From IMG/VR virus record IMGVR_UViG_3300034082_003727, positions 1-25,152 of that record: DNA of 25,152 bases. One strand, 5' to 3'. The stretch is from a virus. The notes beneath the pieces were generated by a model that worked only from the letters and a program-made list of their open reading frames with translations, was not told where the DNA came from and searched no databases. This document shows positions 1 to 8,273 of the stretch, piece by piece. A program made the position numbers and the translations under genes. Position 1 is the stretch's first letter. Each line of letters begins with the position of its first letter.

Positions 1-30
1 ATAAGATTTTTTTAATTTTTCCATACTCAT
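1..30 (-). CDS. 5' end of a further minus-strand gene (partial)
   Basis: An ATG at 28-30 opens a frame that stays open to the left edge and reads MSMEKLKKSY. It lies two bases after the TAA stop of the 92-aa gene, which suits the tightly packed operon. Only ten codons are visible, so no function can be given. A start two codons later (second Met) is equally possible. Confidence 0.45.
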   Translation of the reverse strand, partial: MSMEKLKKSY

Positions 31-32
31 AA

Positions 33-311
33 TTATTGATTTTTATTTCTTGTTACAAACACAAAACTGCCATCATAACAATATTCATTATTCACCCAAT
101 TGTCAACTAAGCAATACATAAATGGCTCTGGGTTTGGAAGCATTATGTTTGAATATTTTTGTTCTGGTATATTTTCCAACAAGACGCCATTTTGATTATA
201 CCAACGATCCCAATTTCTATTAACTGTGAATGCGCATGGGTATTGAAATGTGCTCATAAAATTTAAACCTTCCGTAATACTATTGAATGACATTAAAATT
301 ATTTGTTTCAT
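33..311 (-). CDS. Hypothetical protein, 92 aa
   Basis: This short protein is not one I recognise. It is rich in aromatic residues and asparagine (for example NRNWDRWYNQNG and CLVDNWVNNEYCYDG) and has no signal peptide, membrane segment or known motif. The first Met is followed by KQIILMSFNS, which could be a buried beta strand. It lies five bases downstream of the 192-aa fibre-module protein and two bases upstream of the next gene, so it is almost certainly co-transcribed with the fibre genes. A role as a small chaperone or accessory tail protein is possible from position only, with no sequence support. Confidence 0.7.
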   Translation of the reverse strand: MKQIILMSFNSITEGLNFMSTFQYPCAFTVNRNWDRWYNQNGVLLENIPEQKYSNIMLPNPEPFMYCLVDNWVNNEYCYDGSFVFVTRNKNQ

Positions 312-315
312 ATTC

Positions 316-894
316 TTATTTTTTTGTTATCCTTTCTATCCAAACAGAGTTTAAATAACTCTCACCAGTATTAAAAACTATAACTCTATAAGCTGGATAT
401 GTTTCATCATTTTCGGCAGTTATAAAAACTTCTATTCTATTTCCAGCAGCGACTCCAGCTGCCCACAAATCATAATCAACACCAGTTGATACTATAGCAG
501 TGCTTTGAACTCCCCCTCCATATAAATACGCCGATGCTCTCATGTCACCACTACCACCAGGAGCTACTTTCATTTGAAATTCTAAATCATTACCAGTCTC
601 ATCCCAGTTAAACAACACATTATCATCTTCAAATATAGGCCTTGTATCTACGGAGTTTGATATTTGATAATAAAAGTTATCAACTACAGCGTTACCGCTA
701 TTTATATTTGTTATATTAACAGAATTCCCATCATTTCTCTGTAATGTAAGAGTTCCTCCAGTAGATAAAGTACCTCCTGTAACATAATAATTAGGGTCGA
801 CAGGTAAATTATAATAAGTTGTTGCTGATACTGATGTCACACCAGTTAAGTCACCTTTTATTCTAAAACCTTCAATATTTTGTTCAAATGCCAT
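316..894 (-). CDS. Fibre-type virion protein with VSATTYYNLP module, 192 aa
   Basis: The N-terminal half carries VSATTYYNLPVDPNYYVTGG, followed by a strand-rich stretch ending LQRNDGNSVNI. The same module occurs in the 830-aa and 279-aa fibre proteins of this window, so this is one of a set of related tail appendage proteins. The C-terminal part, from about residue 110, is different and compact, ending VWIERITKK. The 279-aa neighbour ends with the similar VWIRLIRG, suggesting a shared C-terminal cap with variable surface loops. There is no enzyme motif. The start is the ATG at 892-894, with an A/T-rich leader and no Shine-Dalgarno sequence. An assignment as a fibre or fibre-tip protein is inference from the shared modules and operon position. 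Confidence 0.7.
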   Translation of the reverse strand: MAFEQNIEGFRIKGDLTGVTSVSATTYYNLPVDPNYYVTGGTLSTGGTLTLQRNDGNSVNITNINSGNAVVDNFYYQISNSVDTRPIFEDDNVLFNWDETGNDLEFQMKVAPGGSGDMRASAYLYGGGVQSTAIVSTGVDYDLWAAGVAAGNRIEVFITAENDETYPAYRVIVFNTGESYLNSVWIERITKK

Positions 895-922
895 ATTATT
901 TTATTTTATTTGTAATATTTTA

Positions 923-2578
923 TTAAGGATTAAACGATGTAAATAACGAACCTACAGTATCAACTGTTGCTACATTTTTTAACCTTACAGCCATAGGATT
1001 TGTTGATCCAGTTATAGCGTTTAAAAAATCTTCAGCGGTTAATTCAGCTGTACCAACGGTATTATCAACTGGCACACCCATTCTTACATTTGAAGCTGTG
1101 GGTACAATCAAAGAACCAGTTAAGGTTGCACCAGTAGGACCAAAACTAATACCGTTTCTAACATCAGTTGTTAATGGTAAACCTAAAGTACTACCAGTTA
1201 TATTAGATGAATATAAATTAAAATCAACATTAGCAGAATCTTGAAATAACCATTGAACCGTTGAACCAGAATAAAATGCCATTTTATAAGCATTAACAGC
1301 AACAGCACCATCATAATTAATAAATGGTGACGTGAATTTAGAAATGTTAGTACTAGTAGATAGAACAGCTGGTCTAGCGTTAGCATTTAAAATTTGAACA
1401 GTTCCTGTATGGTTTAAAATACCAGCCGTTTTAAAGATAGCAAACCCTAATTGTGTTACAATATTACCAGTAACATTAAGTATACCGTTTGCCGAACTCA
1501 TCTGAATAGCTCTATTAGCAGTGTTACTTGTAGCTCCATATACATTACCAGTTACATTAACTGTAGGTGATGTACCTATAATATTTACAGAGATATTAGT
1601 ATTACCATCTGCAGTTGTAGGGCCGTATATATTACCTATGATATTAACAATGGTATTTCCACCTATATAAAAATTACCTTGTCTGGAATATCCACCTATA
1701 TTTGGCGAATAAACATCTCCAGTATAATTTAATGTACAAGTACCATATGTTCGTAACGCAGTTGTATCTTGGTTGACTGATGTTATTTGATTAGGGCCTA
1801 AAATATAACCACCGTTTATTGATGATAAATTTACTATATCAGGCGAGTTAGAATTAATAGCTAACACAATACTAGAACCAACAGCGGCGCTTTGTACAGC
1901 AATGCCATCACCACCGTTAAATACTATATCTCTAGATGTATTTACATCAAATTTACCAGTAGCTGTTGTACCATAAACAGTGCCAACACTCTCAGTCATT
2001 TCTAAATTATATAAATATGATAATGTACCTAATTTTACAGCTGTAATTCTTAACCTATAATAAGTATAAGACGTTGTGTTGGCTAAAATTCCACTTGTGT
2101 ATGGAGTATAAGCTACGTTTGCTGTTACTGTTTCTAATGCAGTATATGTTATGTCATCATTAGAGCCTTCAAAAACCCAAGATTGAGGACTTTGATTAGT
2201 ATTACTTCTGAAAAAATAATATCTTTTTATAATCTTACCAGTAGGAAACATATAGCCAACATAATTATCAATTAAACTATTACCTGAAGACCAAAACGTG
2301 GATTGATTATAATCAAATACCACATAAGCATTAGATGTATTTTGACCTGCAAACGCTTCTCCTTCTGGTAGAAGATTACCTGTCATTAACGGAATAGGCA
2401 TGTCAGGTAAATAAACATTAGGCGTTGTATTTCTCAAACTACTTATTGTTATATTCTGATCTACTGTAACCGTAAAACTATTAGCATAAACATTATCACC
2501 ACTTAAAGGTAATGCGGTATTATCCCAAATAGCTGTGTTACTCCAATTTCCGTTAGCTATTGCGAATCTAGTAGCCAT
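923..2578 (-). CDS. Virion surface protein with F5/8C (discoidin)-like region, 551 aa
   Basis: Residues about 65-195 read like a coagulation factor 5/8 C-type (discoidin) carbohydrate-binding domain: an early FAGQNTSNAYVVFDYNQST segment, WVFEGSNDDITYTAL in the middle, and YRLRITAV near the end. In this fold, loops at one end of a beta sandwich bind sugars. Residues 1-50 (ANGNWSNTAIWDN...) resemble the start of G8-like repeats. From about 230 onward the protein is repetitive and rich in Asn, Thr, Gly and Ile (VNITGNVYG-like units), as expected for a beta-helical or fibre shaft. It sits in the fibre operon, so I infer a receptor-binding or glycan-binding role on the virion. The domain call is by eye; the shaft region has no recognised family. 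Confidence 0.65.
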   Translation of the reverse strand: MATRFAIANGNWSNTAIWDNTALPLSGDNVYANSFTVTVDQNITISSLRNTTPNVYLPDMPIPLMTGNLLPEGEAFAGQNTSNAYVVFDYNQSTFWSSGNSLIDNYVGYMFPTGKIIKRYYFFRSNTNQSPQSWVFEGSNDDITYTALETVTANVAYTPYTSGILANTTSYTYYRLRITAVKLGTLSYLYNLEMTESVGTVYGTTATGKFDVNTSRDIVFNGGDGIAVQSAAVGSSIVLAINSNSPDIVNLSSINGGYILGPNQITSVNQDTTALRTYGTCTLNYTGDVYSPNIGGYSRQGNFYIGGNTIVNIIGNIYGPTTADGNTNISVNIIGTSPTVNVTGNVYGATSNTANRAIQMSSANGILNVTGNIVTQLGFAIFKTAGILNHTGTVQILNANARPAVLSTSTNISKFTSPFINYDGAVAVNAYKMAFYSGSTVQWLFQDSANVDFNLYSSNITGSTLGLPLTTDVRNGISFGPTGATLTGSLIVPTASNVRMGVPVDNTVGTAELTAEDFLNAITGSTNPMAVRLKNVATVDTVGSLFTSFNP

Positions 2579-2580
2579 AT

Positions 2581-2754
2581 TTATTGATTTTGAATTGAAT
2601 TATTTTGAATAGTTATACATTCAGATAAACTTTTATTGGTATGAATTTCGCTAACTTCATTAACTGGTAAACCATCAACGATATCAAATTTTTTAATAAC
2701 GATTGCATATAAATCATTACCAGTGTGATTAATTACTATACTGTATTTTTTCAT
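2581..2754 (-). CDS. Small hypothetical protein, 57 aa
   Basis: An ATG at 2752-2754 opens a 57-codon frame ending in TAA at 2581-2583, two bases before the 551-aa gene begins. The product starts MKKYSIVINHTGNDLYAIVI and ends with a polar Asn/Gln-rich tail. It fills exactly the gap between two genes on the same strand, with 13 bases to the upstream stop, and has the same A/T-rich leader ending AATAATATAATATG as its neighbours. This context is the main support for it being real. The alternating hydrophobic pattern suggests beta strands. The function is unknown. Confidence 0.65.
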   Translation of the reverse strand: MKKYSIVINHTGNDLYAIVIKKFDIVDGLPVNEVSEIHTNKSLSECITIQNNSIQNQ

Positions 2755-2767
2755 ATTATATTATTTT

Positions 2768-2998
2768 TTATACATAAATTTCACTATATCTATTATCCCA
2801 ACTAACATTGGTAGCTGTTTGTTCTGTCGTAGTACCATCTAAATTCTCTTCAATTCTAGTTATATCCCAAACTGGGTCGCTATCCAATGAATTATATGGC
2901 GCTAAACCACAATAATAATACGGTTCTACATAATCATATCTTCTATCATATTGATTATAATGACTAACTTTAATTATTTTACCGTTATGCAAAATCAT
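2768..2998 (-). CDS. Small hypothetical protein, 76 aa
   Basis: This acidic, tyrosine-rich protein starts MILHNGKIIKVSHYNQYDRR and has a DPVWDITRIEENLDG segment near the middle. I recognise no family. It begins one base after the stop of the 279-aa fibre-type gene and ends 13 bases before the 57-aa gene, so it is part of the fibre operon. The aromatic-rich composition (many Tyr, some Trp) fits a protein-protein or carbohydrate contact surface, but that is speculation. No membrane segment or signal peptide is visible. Confidence 0.6.
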   Translation of the reverse strand: MILHNGKIIKVSHYNQYDRRYDYVEPYYYCGLAPYNSLDSDPVWDITRIEENLDGTTTEQTATNVSWDNRYSEIYV

Positions 2999-2999
2999 A

Positions 3000-3839
3000 T
3001 TATCCTCTAATTAATCTAATCCAAACATTGTCTTGAATAGCCGTGTACCAATAATTGTCATTATAATGGCTCTGACCTAAAGACGTACCGCTAATTGAAC
3101 TTCCTGTATAAACCCCATATTGATTCCAATTATTAGCATCATCTAATAAAGTGGCAGCTGTTGATCCTGTGTTGACATAAGCTTCCACTGTTAGTATCTC
3201 TGAAACAGTGCCTCCAGAAGTTGTAGAACCTAACAAAGCTGGCTGTGAAACCGTTTGCATTTTATCATAAGTAACTACATTTGGTTGTATTGTTGTTAAC
3301 CCACTATAATTTAAACTTATATCACCAATTACATCTCTAGCTTGGGTATTATCTGAAGTATTACCAATAAATATTTGTGCTTCATTAAGAGATGGGATAG
3401 TCGATGCACTGAAGGTTATTTTTTTATTAATATCATCACTAATAACATCAATATTTACACCGCTAAAACTTATTGTGTATGCTGACATAACGTCATTTCT
3501 GTTAAAAAAAACAGAACCATCAGAAACAGTAACGCCTGTTGTTCTTATATCAATAGGCAAATTATAATAAGTTGTTGCTGAAACACCTTCAGCAATTATC
3601 TGACCGCTGATTTTTGTATTTCCACTTACTTCTAGCTTTTCTGTCGGTGTAGTTGTTCCAATACCAACGTTACCATCATTATAATAAATACTTGTTCCTG
3701 AGCTAATCCAGTTAGTAGACCCACTTAAACCAGTTAAGTTTGATCCATCCCCATAGTAGGTTACTGCGCTTAAAGCACCTTGAACTTCACTATCAGTTTT
3801 GGATATAAACCCATTTTTAATTACAAATTCGTTTCCCAT
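3000..3839 (-). CDS. Fibre-type virion protein with VGIGT repeat, 279 aa
   Basis: Three fibre modules can be read in order. A shaft segment IYYNDGNVGIGTTTPTEKLEV lies near residues 50-70 (the VGIGT-P repeat seen in many tail fibres), followed by VSATTYYNLPID near 85-97 and RNDVMSAYTISF near 113-125. The second and third are close to segments in the 830-aa and 192-aa proteins. The N-terminus (MGNEFVIKNGFISKTDSEVQGALSA...) looks like a short assembly region. The C-terminal 100 residues are unique and end YWYTAIQDNVWIRLIRG, similar in its last residues to the 192-aa protein. It is probably a tail fibre subunit or an adaptor for one, inferred from shared modules. It is followed one base later by the 76-aa gene. 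Confidence 0.7.
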   Translation of the reverse strand: MGNEFVIKNGFISKTDSEVQGALSAVTYYGDGSNLTGLSGSTNWISSGTSIYYNDGNVGIGTTTPTEKLEVSGNTKISGQIIAEGVSATTYYNLPIDIRTTGVTVSDGSVFFNRNDVMSAYTISFSGVNIDVISDDINKKITFSASTIPSLNEAQIFIGNTSDNTQARDVIGDISLNYSGLTTIQPNVVTYDKMQTVSQPALLGSTTSGGTVSEILTVEAYVNTGSTAATLLDDANNWNQYGVYTGSSISGTSLGQSHYNDNYWYTAIQDNVWIRLIRG

Positions 3840-3895
3840 GTTTTTAAAATTTCTTTCCCTATCCAGAAATTATTACCACTACTAGTAAATATGTA

Positions 3896-4153
3896 TTAAA
3901 TTTCTTCTATCGAAGTCCAATACTCTGTTTTTAAAATTATTTTAATTTCATCATAAGTATAAGGTCCTTCTTTTGTTATTAAGTTATTTACAGACATCGG
4001 AATATCTATACCTTCCCACTTAACAAACGTCTTTAATTCATCTACAGATTTTCTTACTGTATCTTTAGAGTTTTCTAATACTTCATCAAAATCAACTGTA
4101 TCTAACTCTGATACATTAAATATCATAAAACGTCTTTGTTCGTAATTTTCCAT
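3896..4153 (-). CDS. Small acidic hypothetical protein, 85 aa
   Basis: The sequence begins MENYEQRRFMIFNVSELDTV and is acidic, with a probable helical middle (FDEVLENSKDTVRKSVDELKTFVKW) and a C-terminus rich in Ile and Glu. It lies 41 bases downstream of the endolysin and 56 bases upstream of the 279-aa fibre-type gene, on the same strand. No transmembrane segment is present, so it is not an obvious holin or spanin despite sitting beside the endolysin. The text segment ITKEGPYTYDEIKIILKTEYW is distinctive, but I cannot link it to a family. Confidence 0.6.
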   Translation of the reverse strand: MENYEQRRFMIFNVSELDTVDFDEVLENSKDTVRKSVDELKTFVKWEGIDIPMSVNNLITKEGPYTYDEIKIILKTEYWTSIEEI

Positions 4154-4194
4154 AATTTATATATTTCTATAATACAGGTATTGATTTTTTAAGC

Positions 4195-4809
4195 TTATTT
4201 AGTTAGCCATTTGTAATATTTTTTCGTAAGCTCTGTTCTATGCTCTAAACCATTAAATCCGCCGTTAATTTTTTTAGTCAACGACTTAATAACTTCATCA
4301 CCAACTCCTTTATCACATATAGACCATAATTTATTTTTATCAAAGAAAAATAAAGCTGATTCAAAAGCAAATTCGCTCGATACTAAATCAGGATTTTTTA
4401 AAACCTCTGGATTATTTAAATAATCAGAAAAAGATTTGTAATTACTTTTACCAGTTAACTGAAGTGCTCCACGACCTCTATATTTCCACCCATCTCCTGA
4501 TTGTTCATTTCCATTTCCCATTCTATTTGCATAAACTCTATTAGCAATTTTTTCAGGCTTTCTTGCGTATTGTTCTTCTAAGTTGCCTGGAAAATATTTT
4601 TCGAAAATTGACTGTAAACCTTTTGCTGAATAATTCAAATTCTCAACAAATAACTTAAATTCACCAGTTTCGTGAGATGTTTGTGCGAAGAAATGCGACG
4701 CTCTCTCAGGTGTCATTTTAAAAAACTCCATAGCCTTCTTTAGAGTGCCTGGCCCAAATGCACCATCAGGTGTTGACCCTATTTTTTCTTGTAATTTTTT
4801 TATACTCAT
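4195..4809 (-). CDS. GH19 chitinase-like endolysin, 204 aa
   Basis: This is a cell-wall hydrolase of the glycoside hydrolase 19 (chitinase/lysozyme) superfamily, expected to cut peptidoglycan glycan strands at lysis. Residues 1-30 (LQEKIGSTPDGAFGPGTLKK) look like a shortened peptidoglycan-binding repeat. The catalytic region follows: HETGEF at 46-51, with Glu47 the likely general acid, then WKYRGRGALQLTGKSNY at about 108-124 and INGGFNGLEHR near the C-terminus. All three are GH19 signatures in the expected order. There is no signal peptide or membrane anchor, so export would need a holin or equivalent, and none is recognisable nearby. It sits inside the fibre operon, 11 bases downstream of the LamG-like gene; a virion-borne lysin is an alternative role. 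Confidence 0.88.
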   Translation of the reverse strand: MSIKKLQEKIGSTPDGAFGPGTLKKAMEFFKMTPERASHFFAQTSHETGEFKLFVENLNYSAKGLQSIFEKYFPGNLEEQYARKPEKIANRVYANRMGNGNEQSGDGWKYRGRGALQLTGKSNYKSFSDYLNNPEVLKNPDLVSSEFAFESALFFFDKNKLWSICDKGVGDEVIKSLTKKINGGFNGLEHRTELTKKYYKWLTK

Positions 4810-4820
4810 GATATTTATTT

Positions 4821-5537
4821 TTATAATCCAAATCTTGTTTTTGTTGCATTAAAATTTTGCCTAACCTCGTCAGAACTTAATATTCTGTTATAAACTTTTA
4901 AACTTGGTATTTTACCTTCAAATGGGAATGGTGAAACATCTGTCCATTTACTTAATCGTAAATATTGAGGTGTTGAATATACAGAATCTACAGTACCTGG
5001 CAATGTTAACACATTATCTAATTCACCGTTTATATACATTTTAGCTTCAGCATCTCCAGTTGTTGTGTTTGTTTCAATCGTACAACACACATTATACCAA
5101 ACATTATCCAAATAAGTATCCTGTGAATAAAGAAGACGTTGGGTTGCAACACTACTTAAAACCGTGTAAAAAGATACTAAAAACTTATCGGCATTAACAC
5201 CAGCTAAATCCCCTCTAAAAGATAAATAGGGTTGGAACATTGACCAAACCATATGATTAGAAGCAACATCACCTGTTCTCATAAACCAAACATCGAAACT
5301 CATAGTTTCTGTTCTTGTGTATGCTTCAGTAGTTTGAGTAAAATCATCCAAACCATCAAACACTAAAGTACCTAAATTATCTGACGAATATAGAACCCCA
5401 TTATTGAGAGTCATATTTTGCGAACCAACCAAATCATACGCAGTGGTGTTACCGCTTTGATAACTTTTAAAATTAGATGAATCTATATAAAAATCTATAC
5501 CATCTGTTACTATTTTTGGTGAATATGTTGTTGCCAT
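4821..5537 (-). CDS. LamG / concanavalin A-like lectin-fold virion protein, 238 aa
   Basis: Most of the chain fits a laminin G/ConA-like jelly-roll domain. The signature steps are GTLVFDGLDDFTQT (about 55-68), ETMSFDVWFMRTGD, then DNVWYNVCCTIE, AKMYINGELDNVLTLPG, and a final FPFEGKIPSLKVYNRILSSDEVRQNF. The 'yNRaLs..Ei..ny' ending is typical of phage and bacterial LamG proteins. Such domains bind glycans. It starts one base after the 830-aa fibre stops and precedes the endolysin, so it is probably a fibre-associated surface adhesin. The N-terminal YSPKIVTDGIDFYIDSSN is the usual opening of this phage subgroup. Receptor identity cannot be read from sequence. Confidence 0.8.
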   Translation of the reverse strand: MATTYSPKIVTDGIDFYIDSSNFKSYQSGNTTAYDLVGSQNMTLNNGVLYSSDNLGTLVFDGLDDFTQTTEAYTRTETMSFDVWFMRTGDVASNHMVWSMFQPYLSFRGDLAGVNADKFLVSFYTVLSSVATQRLLYSQDTYLDNVWYNVCCTIETNTTTGDAEAKMYINGELDNVLTLPGTVDSVYSTPQYLRLSKWTDVSPFPFEGKIPSLKVYNRILSSDEVRQNFNATKTRFGL

Positions 5538-5538
5538 A

Positions 5539-8031
5539 TTATATACTTCTTACTATTGTTTTTATTTCCCACGTACCAGTCGTTGCTGATACAGTTAAAT
5601 TAGCTGTACCTCCAGATACATTCATATCAAACGTAATAGGGCTAGTATCACCTATATCTGTAGTAGTTGTTTCTGTATAATTAACAGATGAACCGCTAAA
5701 AATTGACATAATAGATCCAGCTCTAGCACCACTACCGACTAAGGTATATTCAAAGAAACCTCCAGTATAAGCGCTTATAGGTATTGAATATAACTCTGTC
5801 AAACCAGCGGATATTGAACTTTTAAATGTTGTATTTAATGAAGGTGCTTGATAATTACCCATTAAAATTTCATCATCACTATTAACTTTTAATATAGGTA
5901 AGCCAGATATATCATTAACTGAAAAAAGGTCTCCTATTAAACTATCTGTTACGGAAAATAATTGACCATTAGAACCTTGTACTGTAAATAATGGATTAGT
6001 ATCTCCTGAACCTATAATTGTTAAAACATTTTGTCCAGAACCACTTATTTGTGCTTCACCTATAACTTCTAATTTTTTGTTAGGTGTCTTAGTGCCAATA
6101 CCAACATAACCTTTTGTACTTCCAGAACCATGTATGTGTACATGTGGTGTTGCTGCTGCGTTGTTACCAGCATAAAAATTAATACTATCTTCAGTTCCAG
6201 TACCAGCTCCATTAAATATGTTTAAATTATTTGCTGTAGTCGAAGCGAATAAAAATGCATCATCGGATTCTCCACCATATGCAACAGATGAACCACGATT
6301 TGAACCTAATACACCCATTACAATCGACCTACCTATATCATTTACTAATTGTATTACAGATGAACCAGATGCATTTGTTGTTTGTCCGTATATTTCAGAT
6401 GTATATGGTAATGTTTTATCGACTCTAGTTTCTATTAATCCAGATGAACCAGATATTGATAATCTATGTGATGGTGATGTTGTACCAATGCCCACTTTAC
6501 CATCTGCTGTTACATCTAATAAATTAGTACTATTATTTCTAACTCTAAGTATAGGTCTTGTCGTTACGCCACTCCAAGGGTCAACCCCTGGTTCTGTGCT
6601 AACTCTACCTTGTAACATTATCAATGGATTGACACCTGTATCTACAGAAGGGTCTATAACCGATTGTATATATAAGTTTGTTGATGTATTCGTATTATTA
6701 AAAGACCTTAAAACTGGATTAAAAGAACCATCAGTAGAAACAGCGTTAGTTATTGCTAAATAATCCGTACTATCTATTGTACGGAATCTAGTGATATTTT
6801 CAAAACTTCCAGTCCCACCACTACTAACAATATCTAAATTAAACAATGGACTACTAGTGCCTATACCTACATTACCACTATTATAATAAATATTTGATCC
6901 ACTTTGAGACCATAAACCATCAAGAGAAGAAGTATCTATAGTTACGACATTACCATCATTCCTATTTAACAACAAGTCTGAACCACTTACTGTTCCACCA
7001 GTAATATAATAATTAGGATCTATTGGTAGATTATAATATGTGGTTGCGCTTATTGCTCCAGCGTTTATTGTCACAGCACTCAGCGAACCATTTATGATAT
7101 AATCACCAGTTAATTCTTTTGTATATTTCCAATAACCTCCAGAACTATCGTAAGATATTAAATCACCATTTGTTTCGCCACTAGTTTGCGTATTATGTAA
7201 ATCACCTAAATTATAGCTCAAAGAAGGTCTAACAAATAATGAACCATTGGAAGCAGCATTAATAACTATAGCTATTTGAATCTTCAAATTAGGCTCTATA
7301 GGCTCAATACTAGTTAAAGCACCAGCTATTGTTGGATGTACATAAAGTATAGTTCCACCAGTCCATGTTTCACCATATATTGAGCCTGTTGTATTAACAC
7401 CTTTAACTAAACCAAACTCATATACATAACCATCTTCGCCATCTAATATATTTTCACCAGCAATACCCAAAGTAAAATAATGAGGTATTGATCCGTCGGC
7501 AATCATGTATTCACCTAAAATTCTTCCACTTCCACCAAGAGTACCAGCAGCTCTTACTACTTTCCCTTTTTCAATTGTAGATCCACTTTGGTTTTTTATA
7601 TAGTAAAGATTATCTAAACCAACCTTAAGATTTAAATTATTTCCCTCTAAATCAACATCAAGAGTTCCATAATCGGAATCCCAATGAATTCTTCCTTCTT
7701 GTTGTGTTGGAATGTAGGTAGTATTAAAATCTATATAATCAGTATATACTGATGTTGCACTTACTGCATTTGCTATTACTTCACCAGAGAAAATCGTATT
7801 ACCTGTGACATTTAAATCTCCATTTATTGTTCCTCCCGTTAGACCTAAAAATGAATTTGATCCGTATTCAAAAACATTAGAACCGTCATAACTAAACAGT
7901 TTTTTATCTGCCAAGTTTGACGCAAGCTCACCCACCTTAATTAAATTCAATTCTGTGCCCGTAGTTCCAGTTGGAATCTTACCTGGCACAGCAGTTCTCT
8001 TAGTTATTATTCTAACTGTTCTTTCTGCCAT
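5539..8031 (-). CDS. Large tail fibre protein, 830 aa
   Basis: The N-terminus MAERTVRIITKRTAVPGKIP resembles that of the 458-aa protein (MAERQVRI...), suggesting a shared virion attachment region. A middle domain at about 105-290 reads HWDSDYGTLDV then YYIKNQSGSTIEKGKVVRAAGT, a segment common in tail fibres of marine and T4-like phages. A shaft follows with VSATTYYNLPIDPNYYITGG and at least three VGIGT.(S/T/K)P repeats (GNVGIGTSSP, GKVGIGTTSP, GYVGIGTKTP). The last 100 residues (TELYSIPISAYTGGFFEYTL... to EIKTIVRSI) form a distinct Gly/Ser/Thr-rich tip. This is probably the main receptor-binding fibre. It is the first gene of the left minus-strand operon, behind a 242-nt divergent intergenic region. 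Confidence 0.82.
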   Translation of the reverse strand: MAERTVRIITKRTAVPGKIPTGTTGTELNLIKVGELASNLADKKLFSYDGSNVFEYGSNSFLGLTGGTINGDLNVTGNTIFSGEVIANAVSATSVYTDYIDFNTTYIPTQQEGRIHWDSDYGTLDVDLEGNNLNLKVGLDNLYYIKNQSGSTIEKGKVVRAAGTLGGSGRILGEYMIADGSIPHYFTLGIAGENILDGEDGYVYEFGLVKGVNTTGSIYGETWTGGTILYVHPTIAGALTSIEPIEPNLKIQIAIVINAASNGSLFVRPSLSYNLGDLHNTQTSGETNGDLISYDSSGGYWKYTKELTGDYIINGSLSAVTINAGAISATTYYNLPIDPNYYITGGTVSGSDLLLNRNDGNVVTIDTSSLDGLWSQSGSNIYYNSGNVGIGTSSPLFNLDIVSSGGTGSFENITRFRTIDSTDYLAITNAVSTDGSFNPVLRSFNNTNTSTNLYIQSVIDPSVDTGVNPLIMLQGRVSTEPGVDPWSGVTTRPILRVRNNSTNLLDVTADGKVGIGTTSPSHRLSISGSSGLIETRVDKTLPYTSEIYGQTTNASGSSVIQLVNDIGRSIVMGVLGSNRGSSVAYGGESDDAFLFASTTANNLNIFNGAGTGTEDSINFYAGNNAAATPHVHIHGSGSTKGYVGIGTKTPNKKLEVIGEAQISGSGQNVLTIIGSGDTNPLFTVQGSNGQLFSVTDSLIGDLFSVNDISGLPILKVNSDDEILMGNYQAPSLNTTFKSSISAGLTELYSIPISAYTGGFFEYTLVGSGARAGSIMSIFSGSSVNYTETTTTDIGDTSPITFDMNVSGGTANLTVSATTGTWEIKTIVRSI

Positions 8032-8273
8032 AGGAAATTATATAATTTCATTAAAAATAAACCTATATAGGTTAAAAATAAAGCCTGTTTAGACTTTAAA
8101 ATAAATAGCTTTAAATAAAATATTTTTGGTTTAAAATTAATTTAACACACTTTTATAAGCCATATGTCATTTTTAAGTTATTATAAAACATTTTAAAGAA
8201 AATACCGAATAAAAAAAAATTTTTTCTAAGTATTTATTTAAAAGGAAAATAATATTAAATAATTACTATAGCT
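8032..8273. promoter_or_regulatory. Divergent intergenic region with 14-bp palindrome
   Basis: These 242 gene-free bases separate the leftward fibre operon from the rightward tail-tube cluster, so promoters for both directions should lie here. A perfect palindrome, AACCTATATAGGTT, sits at 8060-8073, flanked on both sides by TTAAAAATAAA, and could be an operator. CTATTTATT in the leftward sense lies at 8100-8108. TATTTATT in the rightward sense lies at 8231-8238, 35 bases before the tail-tube ATG. I see no clean -33/-7 host promoter. Confidence 0.5.

Noticed and set aside
6218-6763. Long plus-strand open frame (181 codons) inside the 830-aa fibre gene
   Set aside because: It is antisense to a well-supported fibre gene, has no family features, and its Pro/Thr/Asn-rich product reflects the complement of the fibre codons.
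8121-8128. TATTTTTG as a host -7 promoter for the tail-tube gene
   Set aside because: It matches TAnnTTTG, but no TTTG lies about 20 bases upstream and it would leave a leader of about 140 bases.
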